The notes beneath the pieces are model-generated. The model was given only the letters and a program-made list of their open reading frames with translations. It searched no databases and had not been told where the DNA came from. Shown one piece after another: positions 24,733 through 31,285 of a stretch of 64,000 nt of DNA. How positions within the stretch are numbered: the first letter of the stretch is position 1; every line of letters begins with the position of its first letter. This DNA comes from Planctomycetaceae bacterium (GTDB lineage Bacteria > Planctomycetota > Planctomycetia > Planctomycetales > Planctomycetaceae): contig JAKFUG010000017.1 in the NCBI GenBank assembly GCA_021732785.1, positions 115,352-179,351 on the forward strand, written 5' to 3'. The position numbers were made by a program, and so were the translations under genes.

Positions 24733-25662
24733 TCATTTGCAGACCGGCCGCCAGGCGCTTCCCCGGTGACCATAATCGAAATGTCCGGGGTAAAGCATTT
24801 CGGCGAGCATCTCCGCGGATTCCACCAGCCGCGGTCCGGGGCGATTGAAGTACGCGTTGCCATCGGTCACGTAGACCCGGCCTGAGCGCACGGCCCGCAG
24901 TTCGGTCCAATCGGGCCGCTGGGTGAGCCAGTGCATCTCGGACGATGTCCGCGGCAAATCAAAGCCGCACGGCAGCGCAATGATCGCATCCGGGTCCGCG
25001 GCGACCAACGCCTCCCATGTCATCCACGGCGAATGCTTGCCCGCTTCACCAAACAGCGACACGCCGCCGACCAGTTCGACCAACTCGGGAATCCAGTTCC
25101 CGGCGGCCATCAGCGGTTCCAGCCACTCCACACACGCCACCCGCGGCGAGGGTTGTCCCAACAATTGACAACTTCGGTTGACGCTTTGCAGACGTTGTTG
25201 CAGCGATGTGATCACCCGCTCGCCCGCTTCCGGAATGCCGAGCGCCGCGGCGATCCGGCGACCATCGGCCCACACGTCGGCAAGGGCGTTGGGTTCGCAC
25301 GCCACCACTTGCGGCCGCGATGTGGCCCAGTCGCACACGGCCGCTTCGACGTCTTTCAAACTGACCGCACACACCTCGCATTGCGTCTGCGTGATGACCA
25401 CGGTGGGTTGCAACGTTTCGAGTTGTGTCCGATCGACACGGTACACCGAAGTCGCATCCTGCAGCACGGCTTTCACGCGATCGTCAATTTGCCGACTGTC
25501 GCCATGCACATCGAACTTCGCCGCACTGCACGCCGGGAGGGCGACGACATCCGCGGGGTAATCGCATTCGTGCGAGCGCCCGACCAGCCACTCCGTCGCC
25601 CCGAGCGCGGCCACCCATTCCGTCGCACTGGCAATGAGCGAAACCACCCGCGGTGAAGACAT
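24733..25662 (-). CDS. BtuF-like corrinoid-binding protein of the B12 operon
   Basis: The 309-residue protein matches the periplasmic-binding-protein fold of cobalamin-binding BtuF relatives: VVSLIASATEWVAALGATEWLVGRSHECDYP at the N-terminus, VVITQTQCEVCAVSLKDVE near residue 110, RVACVEWLEPLMAAGNWIPELVELVGG near residue 175 and DPDAIIALPCGFDL near residue 225. No signal peptide or lipobox is visible, so it may be cytoplasmic or exported by another route; the family contains such leaderless members. It is the last gene behind the cobalamin riboswitch, supporting corrinoid as ligand. ATG 25662 is the clear start. No BtuC or BtuD gene is in the window. Confidence 0.88.
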   Translation of the reverse strand: MSSPRVVSLIASATEWVAALGATEWLVGRSHECDYPADVVALPACSAAKFDVHGDSRQIDDRVKAVLQDATSVYRVDRTQLETLQPTVVITQTQCEVCAVSLKDVEAAVCDWATSRPQVVACEPNALADVWADGRRIAAALGIPEAGERVITSLQQRLQSVNRSCQLLGQPSPRVACVEWLEPLMAAGNWIPELVELVGGVSLFGEAGKHSPWMTWEALVAADPDAIIALPCGFDLPRTSSEMHWLTQRPDWTELRAVRSGRVYVTDGNAYFNRPGPRLVESAEMLAEMLYPGHFDYGHRGSAWRPVCK

Positions 25663-25676
25663 GGTCAGATTCTCAT

Positions 25677-25737
25677 GAGCGGCACGGCGCTAGCCGCCGG
25701 TGAGTTCAAGAAACCGGCGGCTAGCGCCGTGCCGCTC
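25677..25737 (+). repeat. perfect 24-bp-arm hairpin inside the B12 operon
   Basis: The arms at 25677-25700 and 25714-25737 (core AGCGGCACGGCGCTAGCCGC) are perfect complements separated by 13 bases. It lies between the DUF6580 and BtuF-like genes and could stabilise or attenuate the operon transcript. Confidence 0.9.
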
Positions 25738-25747
25738 AGGGAATGAA

Positions 25748-26368
25748 TCAAGCAATCGCCCGCACGGGTTCTAGCGGTTCTGTGCGAACCGGTTGGACAC
25801 CGGCCATCCGCAAACCGAGCGGGCTGAACAGAATGCCGGTGAAGAGCGACGTGCTCAGAATGCTGCGGCCCACGAACGGAATGGCGGCGACATAGCAGGT
25901 CAGCAAACCGTTCAGTGTCAGCGGATAAATCCCGCCTTCGCCGAAGTACCACACGGCAAAGTTGGTGACGACGAAGAATACCGCTTCCGCAATCACCCCG
26001 GCCGGCAAGGCGGTAGCGAGACGCGGCGACGATTGCAAAAGCTGTCCCAGCGCCACGGCTCCGAAAAACGCGAGCATGATCAGCGGTTGACTCGGCGAGA
26101 ACGCAAACGCCTGATGTCCGGTGAGGCCCCACATCGCGAAGTTGCTCAGCGCGAAGACCACCAGCGGCCCGGTAAAAGCCCACTTGCGATCCGGCACGCA
26201 GGCTCCGCCGAACAGGCAGACCGCCATGAACGGTGAAAAGTTCCACGGGTACCACGTCGTCGCGGGATCGATTTTCATGACGCCGAACACTTCCAGCGCG
26301 TAGGGCAGAATTCGCCACACGAACGTGAAGGCGAACAGTCCCAGCCAGAATCCCAACTTCCGATTCAT
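25748..26368 (-). CDS. DUF6580-like multi-pass membrane protein, putative corrinoid transporter component
   Basis: ATG 26368 overlaps the stop of the COG2102 gene by four bases (ATGA), which fixes a 206-residue product. It has about six hydrophobic segments, beginning LGFWLGLFAFTFVWRILPY, and the motif WNFSPFMAVCLFGGACV near residue 43, which resembles the NFTPIAAIALFGGA motif of DUF6580, a family described as putative transport proteins and similar in size and topology to ECF S-components. Its place between a PP-loop ATPase and a BtuF-like protein behind a cobalamin riboswitch suggests a corrinoid permease role. That role is inferred. Confidence 0.75.
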   Translation of the reverse strand: MNRKLGFWLGLFAFTFVWRILPYALEVFGVMKIDPATTWYPWNFSPFMAVCLFGGACVPDRKWAFTGPLVVFALSNFAMWGLTGHQAFAFSPSQPLIMLAFFGAVALGQLLQSSPRLATALPAGVIAEAVFFVVTNFAVWYFGEGGIYPLTLNGLLTCYVAAIPFVGRSILSTSLFTGILFSPLGLRMAGVQPVRTEPLEPVRAIA

Positions 26369-27102
26369 GCGTGCTCTACTCCGATGGCAACCGCGGCCCG
26401 GTCGCGAGGTCTGTTGAAGTCTTCTTGATTGGTCTCGGTCCACTGCGCCCACCAGAACCCATCAACCGACGAGGTTCCCATGATACCCGCATCCACGGGT
26501 TGAGCGAAGCCCGGACCATCGGTCACGAACGTGTGAAACTCACCATTTTCTCCGCACGGATCGATACCGGCGGGCAATTTTTCGAGGAACGCGGCATCGT
26601 AATTCGCACCGACGACATCGCCGCCAAGACGGTGATCGGTGCAGCAAATCCGCGCTTGATAACCGCCAACAATAAACTCCTGCGCGAGTTCTCCCGTCGG
26701 CAAGCCCCACAGCGGAAACACCGGCGTGATCCCCAGCCGGCCACAAAGTTGCTCCCGATACTGACGAATGTCTTCCAGAAACAAATCGCCGAACGCGAAC
26801 GTGCTGACACCATTTGCACGGTATCGCTCGATGACCGGCAACATTGCGGCTTCGTACTGCTGATTCGTCGGAAACCGCGGCACTTCCACGAACACCGGCT
26901 CAAACCCCAGTGCGGCCGCCTGCGCGCGAAGCAATGGAATCGGCACGCCGTGCATCGCGACACAGGCTTCCTCACGCCACACCGTGGTCAACAAACCCGC
27001 AATCCGATACCGCGCATCGGCCTGCAAACGCCGGAGCATCAGCAGGCAATCCTTGCCGCCGCTCCAGCTCAGCACGATGGAAATCGGTTGCGTCATGACC
27101 AT
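26365..27102 (-). CDS. COG2102 PP-loop ATPase (diphthine-ammonia ligase-like) in B12 operon
   Basis: The 245-residue protein carries the PP-loop SGGKDCLLMLRRL near residue 14, then LLTTVWREEACVAMHGVP and ALGFEPVFVEVPRF, and the family-specific FAFGDLFLEDIRQYREQL near residue 105 with PVFPLWGLPTGELAQEFI and ENGEFHTFV (the ENGE[FY]H[TS] motif of the Dph6/MJ0570 family). Eukaryal and archaeal members amidate diphthine; bacteria lack diphthamide, so the substrate here must differ. ATG 27102 or 27096 are the candidate starts. The four-base overlap with the next gene and the riboswitch upstream suggest ATP-dependent amidation or adenylation linked to corrinoid salvage; this is inference. Confidence 0.88.
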   Translation of the reverse strand: MVMTQPISIVLSWSGGKDCLLMLRRLQADARYRIAGLLTTVWREEACVAMHGVPIPLLRAQAAALGFEPVFVEVPRFPTNQQYEAAMLPVIERYRANGVSTFAFGDLFLEDIRQYREQLCGRLGITPVFPLWGLPTGELAQEFIVGGYQARICCTDHRLGGDVVGANYDAAFLEKLPAGIDPCGENGEFHTFVTDGPGFAQPVDAGIMGTSSVDGFWWAQWTETNQEDFNRPRDRAAVAIGVEHA

Positions 27103-27104
27103 TT

Positions 27105-27488
27105 TCAAATCGTCGGTGGCCGCGGTCCATTGGGGGACATCTCATGCCCGCCCTTGGGACAGCGAAACGCCGAAGCCGAGCGTTGCAGCACTTCCACCGG
27201 CGGGGCGGGATACCATTGCCCGCACTGCGGACAGTACAGGCCGGGGACCAGCGTTTTTTTGCCCGTCTGCGGATTCGTCGCCGGAACCGCCGTCTGCACC
27301 GGCAACGTCATTGCGGTTTTGGTGATGGTGTCAATATAAACCATTTCGTTCGGGGCAATCGCCGGCTTTTGTTCGTGACTGCAACCGCCGATCAGAGCCA
27401 CGACCGCGAGACCGACGATGGTGTGCCACTGGTTCTGCCAGCGTCTTGCCGATTGTTGTTGATGTCCGGTTGCCAAATCCGAAGACAC
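27105..27488 (-). CDS. small Cys-rich lipoprotein of the B12 operon (non-ATG start)
   Basis: The frame encodes a lipoprotein signal, WHTIVGLAVVALIGGC with the lipobox IGGC, followed by an 80-95-residue mature part holding YCPQCGQWYPAPP and FRCPKGGHEM, a CxxC...CxxxxH pattern like a zinc ribbon or metal site. No ATG exists before the lipobox without running into the previous gene; GTG 27488 gives 127 residues, TTG 27476 is an alternative. The candidate start region and first codons lie within hairpin repeat B2. It sits between the DUF1559 and COG2102 genes, three bases from the latter. Probably periplasmic, role unknown. Confidence 0.68.
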   Translation of the reverse strand: MSSDLATGHQQQSARRWQNQWHTIVGLAVVALIGGCSHEQKPAIAPNEMVYIDTITKTAMTLPVQTAVPATNPQTGKKTLVPGLYCPQCGQWYPAPPVEVLQRSASAFRCPKGGHEMSPNGPRPPTI

Positions 27489-27508
27489 TGGCAGAGCCAG
27501 TGGCACAC
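27421..27508 (+). repeat. hairpin repeat, family B copy 2, overlapping a lipoprotein start
   Basis: Arms GTGTGCCACTGGTTCTGCCA and TGGCAGAGCCAGTGGCACAC, as in 24648-24725 with a different loop. The left arm is translated as part of the lipoprotein signal peptide (residues QNQWHT) and the right arm contains its candidate GTG start codons. Confidence 0.85.
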
Positions 27509-27540
27509 GGAGAGGGCAACGGTCATCGTTACGTGGAGTG

Positions 27541-28464
27541 TTACTCACGGTCGTACCACTCGTTCTGGTAGAGTGGATCCGATACGCGGTCGCCGACGTA
27601 GCCCAGCCGCTTCTTTTGCATCTTGGCGATGTCGCCAAAAGCGGGGGCGTTCCAACCCCGGCCGCGCGTTTCCACGTGGCCGTCCATGAACGCAACGTTG
27701 GCGGTATCGTTGTGCCGGAAATGAACGCTGGGAAAATCGCCGAAGAAGACGCCCGCCGCCATCGCCGCCGCGTCGCCACCGGGAGGTTCCAGCAGCCAGT
27801 TTTCGCGCATTTCGCTCTGCGTACAGGCGAAATCCACACAGAACACGCCGGCGCTATCCGCAAAAATCAGCGTCTGCGTCATCTGCTTCACATCGCGCAT
27901 CTGCCGCGTGAGGGGCAACGGCGACGGCAATGCCGCATAGGTCGGCGGGACGTACGCAATGCCCGATCCGCGCGACAGAAAATGTCCGTTGTGCCCGTAT
28001 CCCGTCGCCGGTTTCCCGAAGCGGACGGAGTCCATCTGCTGGGCCCCGAAGTTGGGACACTGAAACGCCAGGTAGTTCGTTTCCATGTAACTGGCGAGCG
28101 GGCCCTTCGTGAAATCGAGTTGCTTCGACGGCAGCGGTTCATCGAAGTTGACGGTGCCGAACCAGTATTGCGCCATCCCCTGCGGACCGGAGTAGGTCAT
28201 CAGGTTGTTCATCCGCGCGGAGTTTTCCACGATGTGCGGAATGAGATGCCCGGCGAACGTGTCGCTGTAGTTGTGCTGGGCGAGCACCAGTTGCTTCAAA
28301 CTGTTGCGACATTGCGTCGTGCGGGCGGCTTCCCGCGCTTGTTGCACCGCGGGCAACAGTAACCCGATGAGGATCGCGATGATGGCAATCACCACCAGCA
28401 GTTCGATCAGGGTGAAACCAGGGCGCGCAGCGACAGCACTGCGCCGTGAGGCAGAAACGAGCAT
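27541..28464 (-). CDS. DUF1559 prepilin-like protein under cobalamin-riboswitch control
   Basis: ATG 28464 ([16 protein letters not shown]) yields 307 residues. A type IV prepilin signal is plain: [20 protein letters not shown] with Gly before Phe as the cleavage point and Glu at +5, then [20 protein letters not shown], the hallmark opening of DUF1559 (SBP_bac_10). The C-terminus has [17 protein letters not shown], the typical FxDGHV motif. Such proteins are abundant in planctomycetes as putative pseudopilins. This one is the first gene after a cobalamin riboswitch, so it may be a surface-exposed corrinoid-capture or uptake subunit. An SD-containing hairpin precedes it. Confidence 0.92.
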   Translation of the reverse strand: MLVSASRRSAVAARPGFTLIELLVVIAIIAILIGLLLPAVQQAREAARTTQCRNSLKQLVLAQHNYSDTFAGHLIPHIVENSARMNNLMTYSGPQGMAQYWFGTVNFDEPLPSKQLDFTKGPLASYMETNYLAFQCPNFGAQQMDSVRFGKPATGYGHNGHFLSRGSGIAYVPPTYAALPSPLPLTRQMRDVKQMTQTLIFADSAGVFCVDFACTQSEMRENWLLEPPGGDAAAMAAGVFFGDFPSVHFRHNDTANVAFMDGHVETRGRGWNAPAFGDIAKMQKKRLGYVGDRVSDPLYQNEWYDRE

Positions 28465-28470
28465 CGAGAT

Positions 28471-28489
28471 CTCCGTTCTTCCGACGGAG
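28471..28489 (-). promoter_or_regulatory. SD-sequestering hairpin before the DUF1559 start
   Basis: On the minus strand CTCCGT (28489-28484) pairs with ACGGAG (28476-28471), a seven-base loop between them. ACGGAG is the only purine-rich site ahead of ATG 28464, so the hairpin would hide the ribosome-binding site. It is a plausible translational output of the riboswitch upstream. Confidence 0.5.
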
Positions 28490-28627
28490 CCGCGATCCTG
28501 CACCAAGACGACGAGGCAAGCCGAAAATCGGTACCGATCCCGAACACCAACGCGCCCGGAGAGCGTGTCGTGTCAGGCATGCCAAGTCGTGTTGTTCGCG
28601 CAGAACGTTGGCTGTGTTCAACGACTA

Positions 28628-28797
28628 ACGGGCAGGTCTTCTGGCTTCCGGATCGTTCTCTCCCTGCGCCTTCCCACGGATCATCCGCAGTGGCATGTGC
28701 AGGGTTCGTCCCCGGTTACAGCGGCGGGACCGCGACGGATTCACACCGTCTTCCCTATTCTCCGGCAGGCCACACGCCCGTCGGCACCCAAGTCGTC
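28628..28797 (-). ncRNA. cobalamin riboswitch
   Basis: Read on the minus strand, all conserved blocks of the cobalamin aptamer occur in order: TAGGGAAGACGGTGTGAATC, then GCGGTCCCGCCGCTGTAA, GCCACTG (28694-28688), GGGAAGGCGC (around 28675-28666) and the B12 box AGCCAGAAGACCTGCC (28646-28631). Spacing and orientation agree with a full aptamer that ends about 165 bases before the DUF1559 start codon. Binding of adenosyl- or aquocobalamin would be expected to lower expression of the five genes downstream. No clear intrinsic terminator follows, so control of translation is more likely. Confidence 0.96.
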
Positions 28798-28801
28798 AGG
28801 C

Positions 28802-28829
28802 ATCGTACCCTGCTGGGGAAAGTTTGCAA
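28802..28829 (-). promoter_or_regulatory. promoter of the cobalamin-riboswitch operon
   Basis: On the minus strand TTGCAA (28829-28824) and TACGAT (28807-28802) are separated by 16 bases. Transcription would start near 28795, exactly at the 5' edge of the riboswitch aptamer. Confidence 0.6.
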
Positions 28830-28914
28830 GAGGTGGAGAGTTGAGGGTTGAGAGTCAGAGTGACAACACCCCCCGCTTGCCGCTTTGCAGAATCCAGAGG
28901 CAACGGCGATAAGA

Positions 28915-30387
28915 TCACGCAATCAGCGCCGGAATCACGTGCGCCGGTTCCACTCCAGTGAGCTTTTGATCCAACCCCTGGAACTTGTAGGTGAAGGCTT
29001 CCGGATCGAACCCCAACAGGTGGAGCACGGTGGCGTGGAAGTCGTGAATGGGAACCGGGTCTTTGACAATGTTGTACGAAAAATCGTCGGTTTCCCCGTA
29101 GATGGTGCCGGGTTTGCTGCCGCCGCCGGCCATCCACATGGTGAAGCACCGCGGGTGGTGATCGCGGCCATAGTTTTCCTTCGAGACGCCGCCTTGAGAG
29201 TAAATCGTGCGGCCGAACTCGCCGCCCCAGATGATGAGCGTGTCGTCGAGCAACCCGCGGGCTTTGAGATCCTGCACGAGACCATAGCACGGCTGGTCGA
29301 CATCGCGGGTCTGGTCTTTCATCCGGCCGACGAGGTTGCCGTGATGGTCCCAGTTGTTGTGATAAATTTGCACGAACCGCACGCCGCGCTCGACCATCCG
29401 TCGAGCAAGTAATACCGTGTGGGCGAACGAACCCGGTTTGCGGATATCGGGGCCGTAGAGTTTTTCGGTGTTCTCGGTTTCGTCTTTCAGATCGACGAGA
29501 TCGGGGACACTCGCCTGCATGCGGTACGCCAACTCATACTGCTGGATGCGGGTGTTCGTCTCGGGGTCGCCGAGTTGCTGATACGTCAATTCGTTGAGTG
29601 ACTTCAAGCCATCGAGTGTCTTCCGACGAATCTCCTTCGGCACGCCGGGCGGGTTGTTGATGTAGAGGATCGGATCGGGACCGGAGCGGAACGAGACCCC
29701 CGCATGTTCCCCGGGGAGATAGCCCGAACCCCACAACCGCGCGGAGATGGCCTGCACCTGTTCCTGATTGCTCGGCTTCGCGACCAGCACCACGAACGAC
29801 GGTAAGTCTTCGTTCAGCGAACCGAGTCCGTACGACGCCCACGACCCCAGACACGGCCGCCCGGTGTTCTGATTACCCGTCTGCATGAAACTGATGGCGG
29901 GTTCATGATTGATCGCTTCCGTATTCATACTGCGCATGAAACAGAGGTCATCGGCCATTTTCGCGGTATACGGCAGCATCTCCGACATCCACATACCGCA
30001 TTCGCCCTGTTGGGCGAACTGATATTTCGACGGGGCTATCGGAAACCGTTTTTGTCCGGAAGTCATCGTTGTGAGACGTTGTCCCATGCGGACCGATTCC
30101 GGCAGATCTTTATCGAACCAGTCCTGCATGACCGGTTTATAGTCGTATAAGTCCATCTGCGACGGCCCGCCGACCATGTGCAGATAGATCACATGCTTGG
30201 CCCGCGAAGCAATCTGCGCCGGATGCGCATGCACCGAGCGTTCCCCGGCGGTCTCTGCAGGAGCAGTATGGCCAGTGCGAGCCTGCCCCAGCAGTGAAGC
30301 CAGCGCCGCCCCGCCGAGCAGATGCGAACCCTGCTGACAGAAATGCCGGCGGGTGAGGGCGCTGCGGTATTCATCGAAGAGATTCAT
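28915..30387 (-). CDS. DUF1501 family protein (PSD1-associated)
   Basis: ATG 30387 (MNLFDEYRSALTRRHFCQQG) gives 490 residues with a twin-arginine-type signal TRRHFCQQGSHLLGGAALASLLGQA. DUF1501 landmarks are present: IYLHMVGGPSQMDLYDYKP near residue 80, FVQIYHNNWDHHGNL near residue 338, IIWGGEFGRTIYSQG near residue 383, YGRDHHPRCFTMWMAGGG and IHDFHATVLHLLGFD at the C-terminus. It is the third gene of a PSD1/DUF4058/DUF1501 set. Planctomycete PSD1-DUF1501 pairs are thought to act on complex carbon or in exported redox chemistry, without proof. Confidence 0.93.
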   Translation of the reverse strand: MNLFDEYRSALTRRHFCQQGSHLLGGAALASLLGQARTGHTAPAETAGERSVHAHPAQIASRAKHVIYLHMVGGPSQMDLYDYKPVMQDWFDKDLPESVRMGQRLTTMTSGQKRFPIAPSKYQFAQQGECGMWMSEMLPYTAKMADDLCFMRSMNTEAINHEPAISFMQTGNQNTGRPCLGSWASYGLGSLNEDLPSFVVLVAKPSNQEQVQAISARLWGSGYLPGEHAGVSFRSGPDPILYINNPPGVPKEIRRKTLDGLKSLNELTYQQLGDPETNTRIQQYELAYRMQASVPDLVDLKDETENTEKLYGPDIRKPGSFAHTVLLARRMVERGVRFVQIYHNNWDHHGNLVGRMKDQTRDVDQPCYGLVQDLKARGLLDDTLIIWGGEFGRTIYSQGGVSKENYGRDHHPRCFTMWMAGGGSKPGTIYGETDDFSYNIVKDPVPIHDFHATVLHLLGFDPEAFTYKFQGLDQKLTGVEPAHVIPALIA

Positions 30388-30436
30388 GGACACGTTTCCG
30401 TGGATTTGGAGGCAAGGTGCCGACAACGGGCGAAAA

Positions 30437-31267
30437 TCAGGTTGATGCCGATGACGATTTCATAATCTGCCGGACCCAGTCGCGGTCGGTTTCCGACAGG
30501 GGTCCCGGCGGATCGGGGTCAAACTCGTGAAGCCAGCGGTCGCGCCAGCAAATTTCCATCACCGCCGACCACGCCGCTCCGAGATTCAGCGGCAAATCCG
30601 GACGTCCCGGCCCCAGCGGCAGATTGACTGTCGGCAGGGGCTCCGCCAAGCGGACGGGGTAGCCTTCTTCGTGATGGCTGCGTCCGAGTTTGCGGTCGAC
30701 GAACACGAAATACGGCGTCGGCGGCAACTCCGGGAACTTGTCGCGCGAGGGGTTGGTTCCCGCCCGCAACAGATCGATTTCCATGAAGCTGGTCTGGGAC
30801 GATTCGTACGGCCGGACTTTTTCGCGGTACACCTCGGCGTATTCGCGGTTGTCCTTGTTGGCGGGGCTGAGCAACTCCACGACGGCAAGCGTGCGCTGAA
30901 AGGCGCGGCCTTCGCGGATCACGAGATAATCCTGCCACGGCTGTTCTTCGTCATCGCCCCAGACGATTTCATGCACGGCCTCGGCGACGGCGACGTTGGA
31001 CTCGGAACTCAACCCCGCTGAATGTCCCGTCACGGGAATGCCTTCACTCGCCGGGAACGCAAGGGCATCGGGCTCACCAACGAACATCAGCCGTCCGCTC
31101 GTATCGCGTTGGTACAACCGCCGTTCGACATCGATCTCACAGCCGAGTGTCCGGGCTTCGGGAATGTGCAGCCGCGCGAGTTCGCGCACGAGCCAGCCAT
31201 GCAGGATCACCCAGTAGGGAGGGCCTTCCAAAAACGGGTTCATTCCGGGAAACGCGGGAGTCATCAT
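30437..31267 (-). CDS. DUF4058 family protein
   Basis: The 276-residue protein begins with the DUF4058 hallmark PAFPGMNPFLEGPPYWVILHGW and contains the restriction-endonuclease-like stretch TLAVVELLSPANKDN near residue 128, YEVYREKV-type helix, FMEIDLLRAG near residue 162 and YFVFVDRKLGRSH. The VELLSPANK and EIDLLR motifs recall the D...ExK arrangement seen in Uma2-like nuclease folds, so a nuclease-related fold is possible. Such genes are common and multi-copy in planctomycetes and cyanobacteria. It lies 19 bp after the PSD1 gene and 49 bp before DUF1501, on the same strand. Confidence 0.85.
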   Translation of the reverse strand: MMTPAFPGMNPFLEGPPYWVILHGWLVRELARLHIPEARTLGCEIDVERRLYQRDTSGRLMFVGEPDALAFPASEGIPVTGHSAGLSSESNVAVAEAVHEIVWGDDEEQPWQDYLVIREGRAFQRTLAVVELLSPANKDNREYAEVYREKVRPYESSQTSFMEIDLLRAGTNPSRDKFPELPPTPYFVFVDRKLGRSHHEEGYPVRLAEPLPTVNLPLGPGRPDLPLNLGAAWSAVMEICWRDRWLHEFDPDPPGPLSETDRDWVRQIMKSSSAST

Positions 31268-31285
31268 CGCTCCTCACCAATCATG

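Noticed and set aside
28636..28800. TPP or other riboswitch classes for the structured leader
   Set aside because: The ordered GCCACTG, GGGAAGGC and AGCCAGAAGACCTGCC blocks are specific to cobalamin aptamers.
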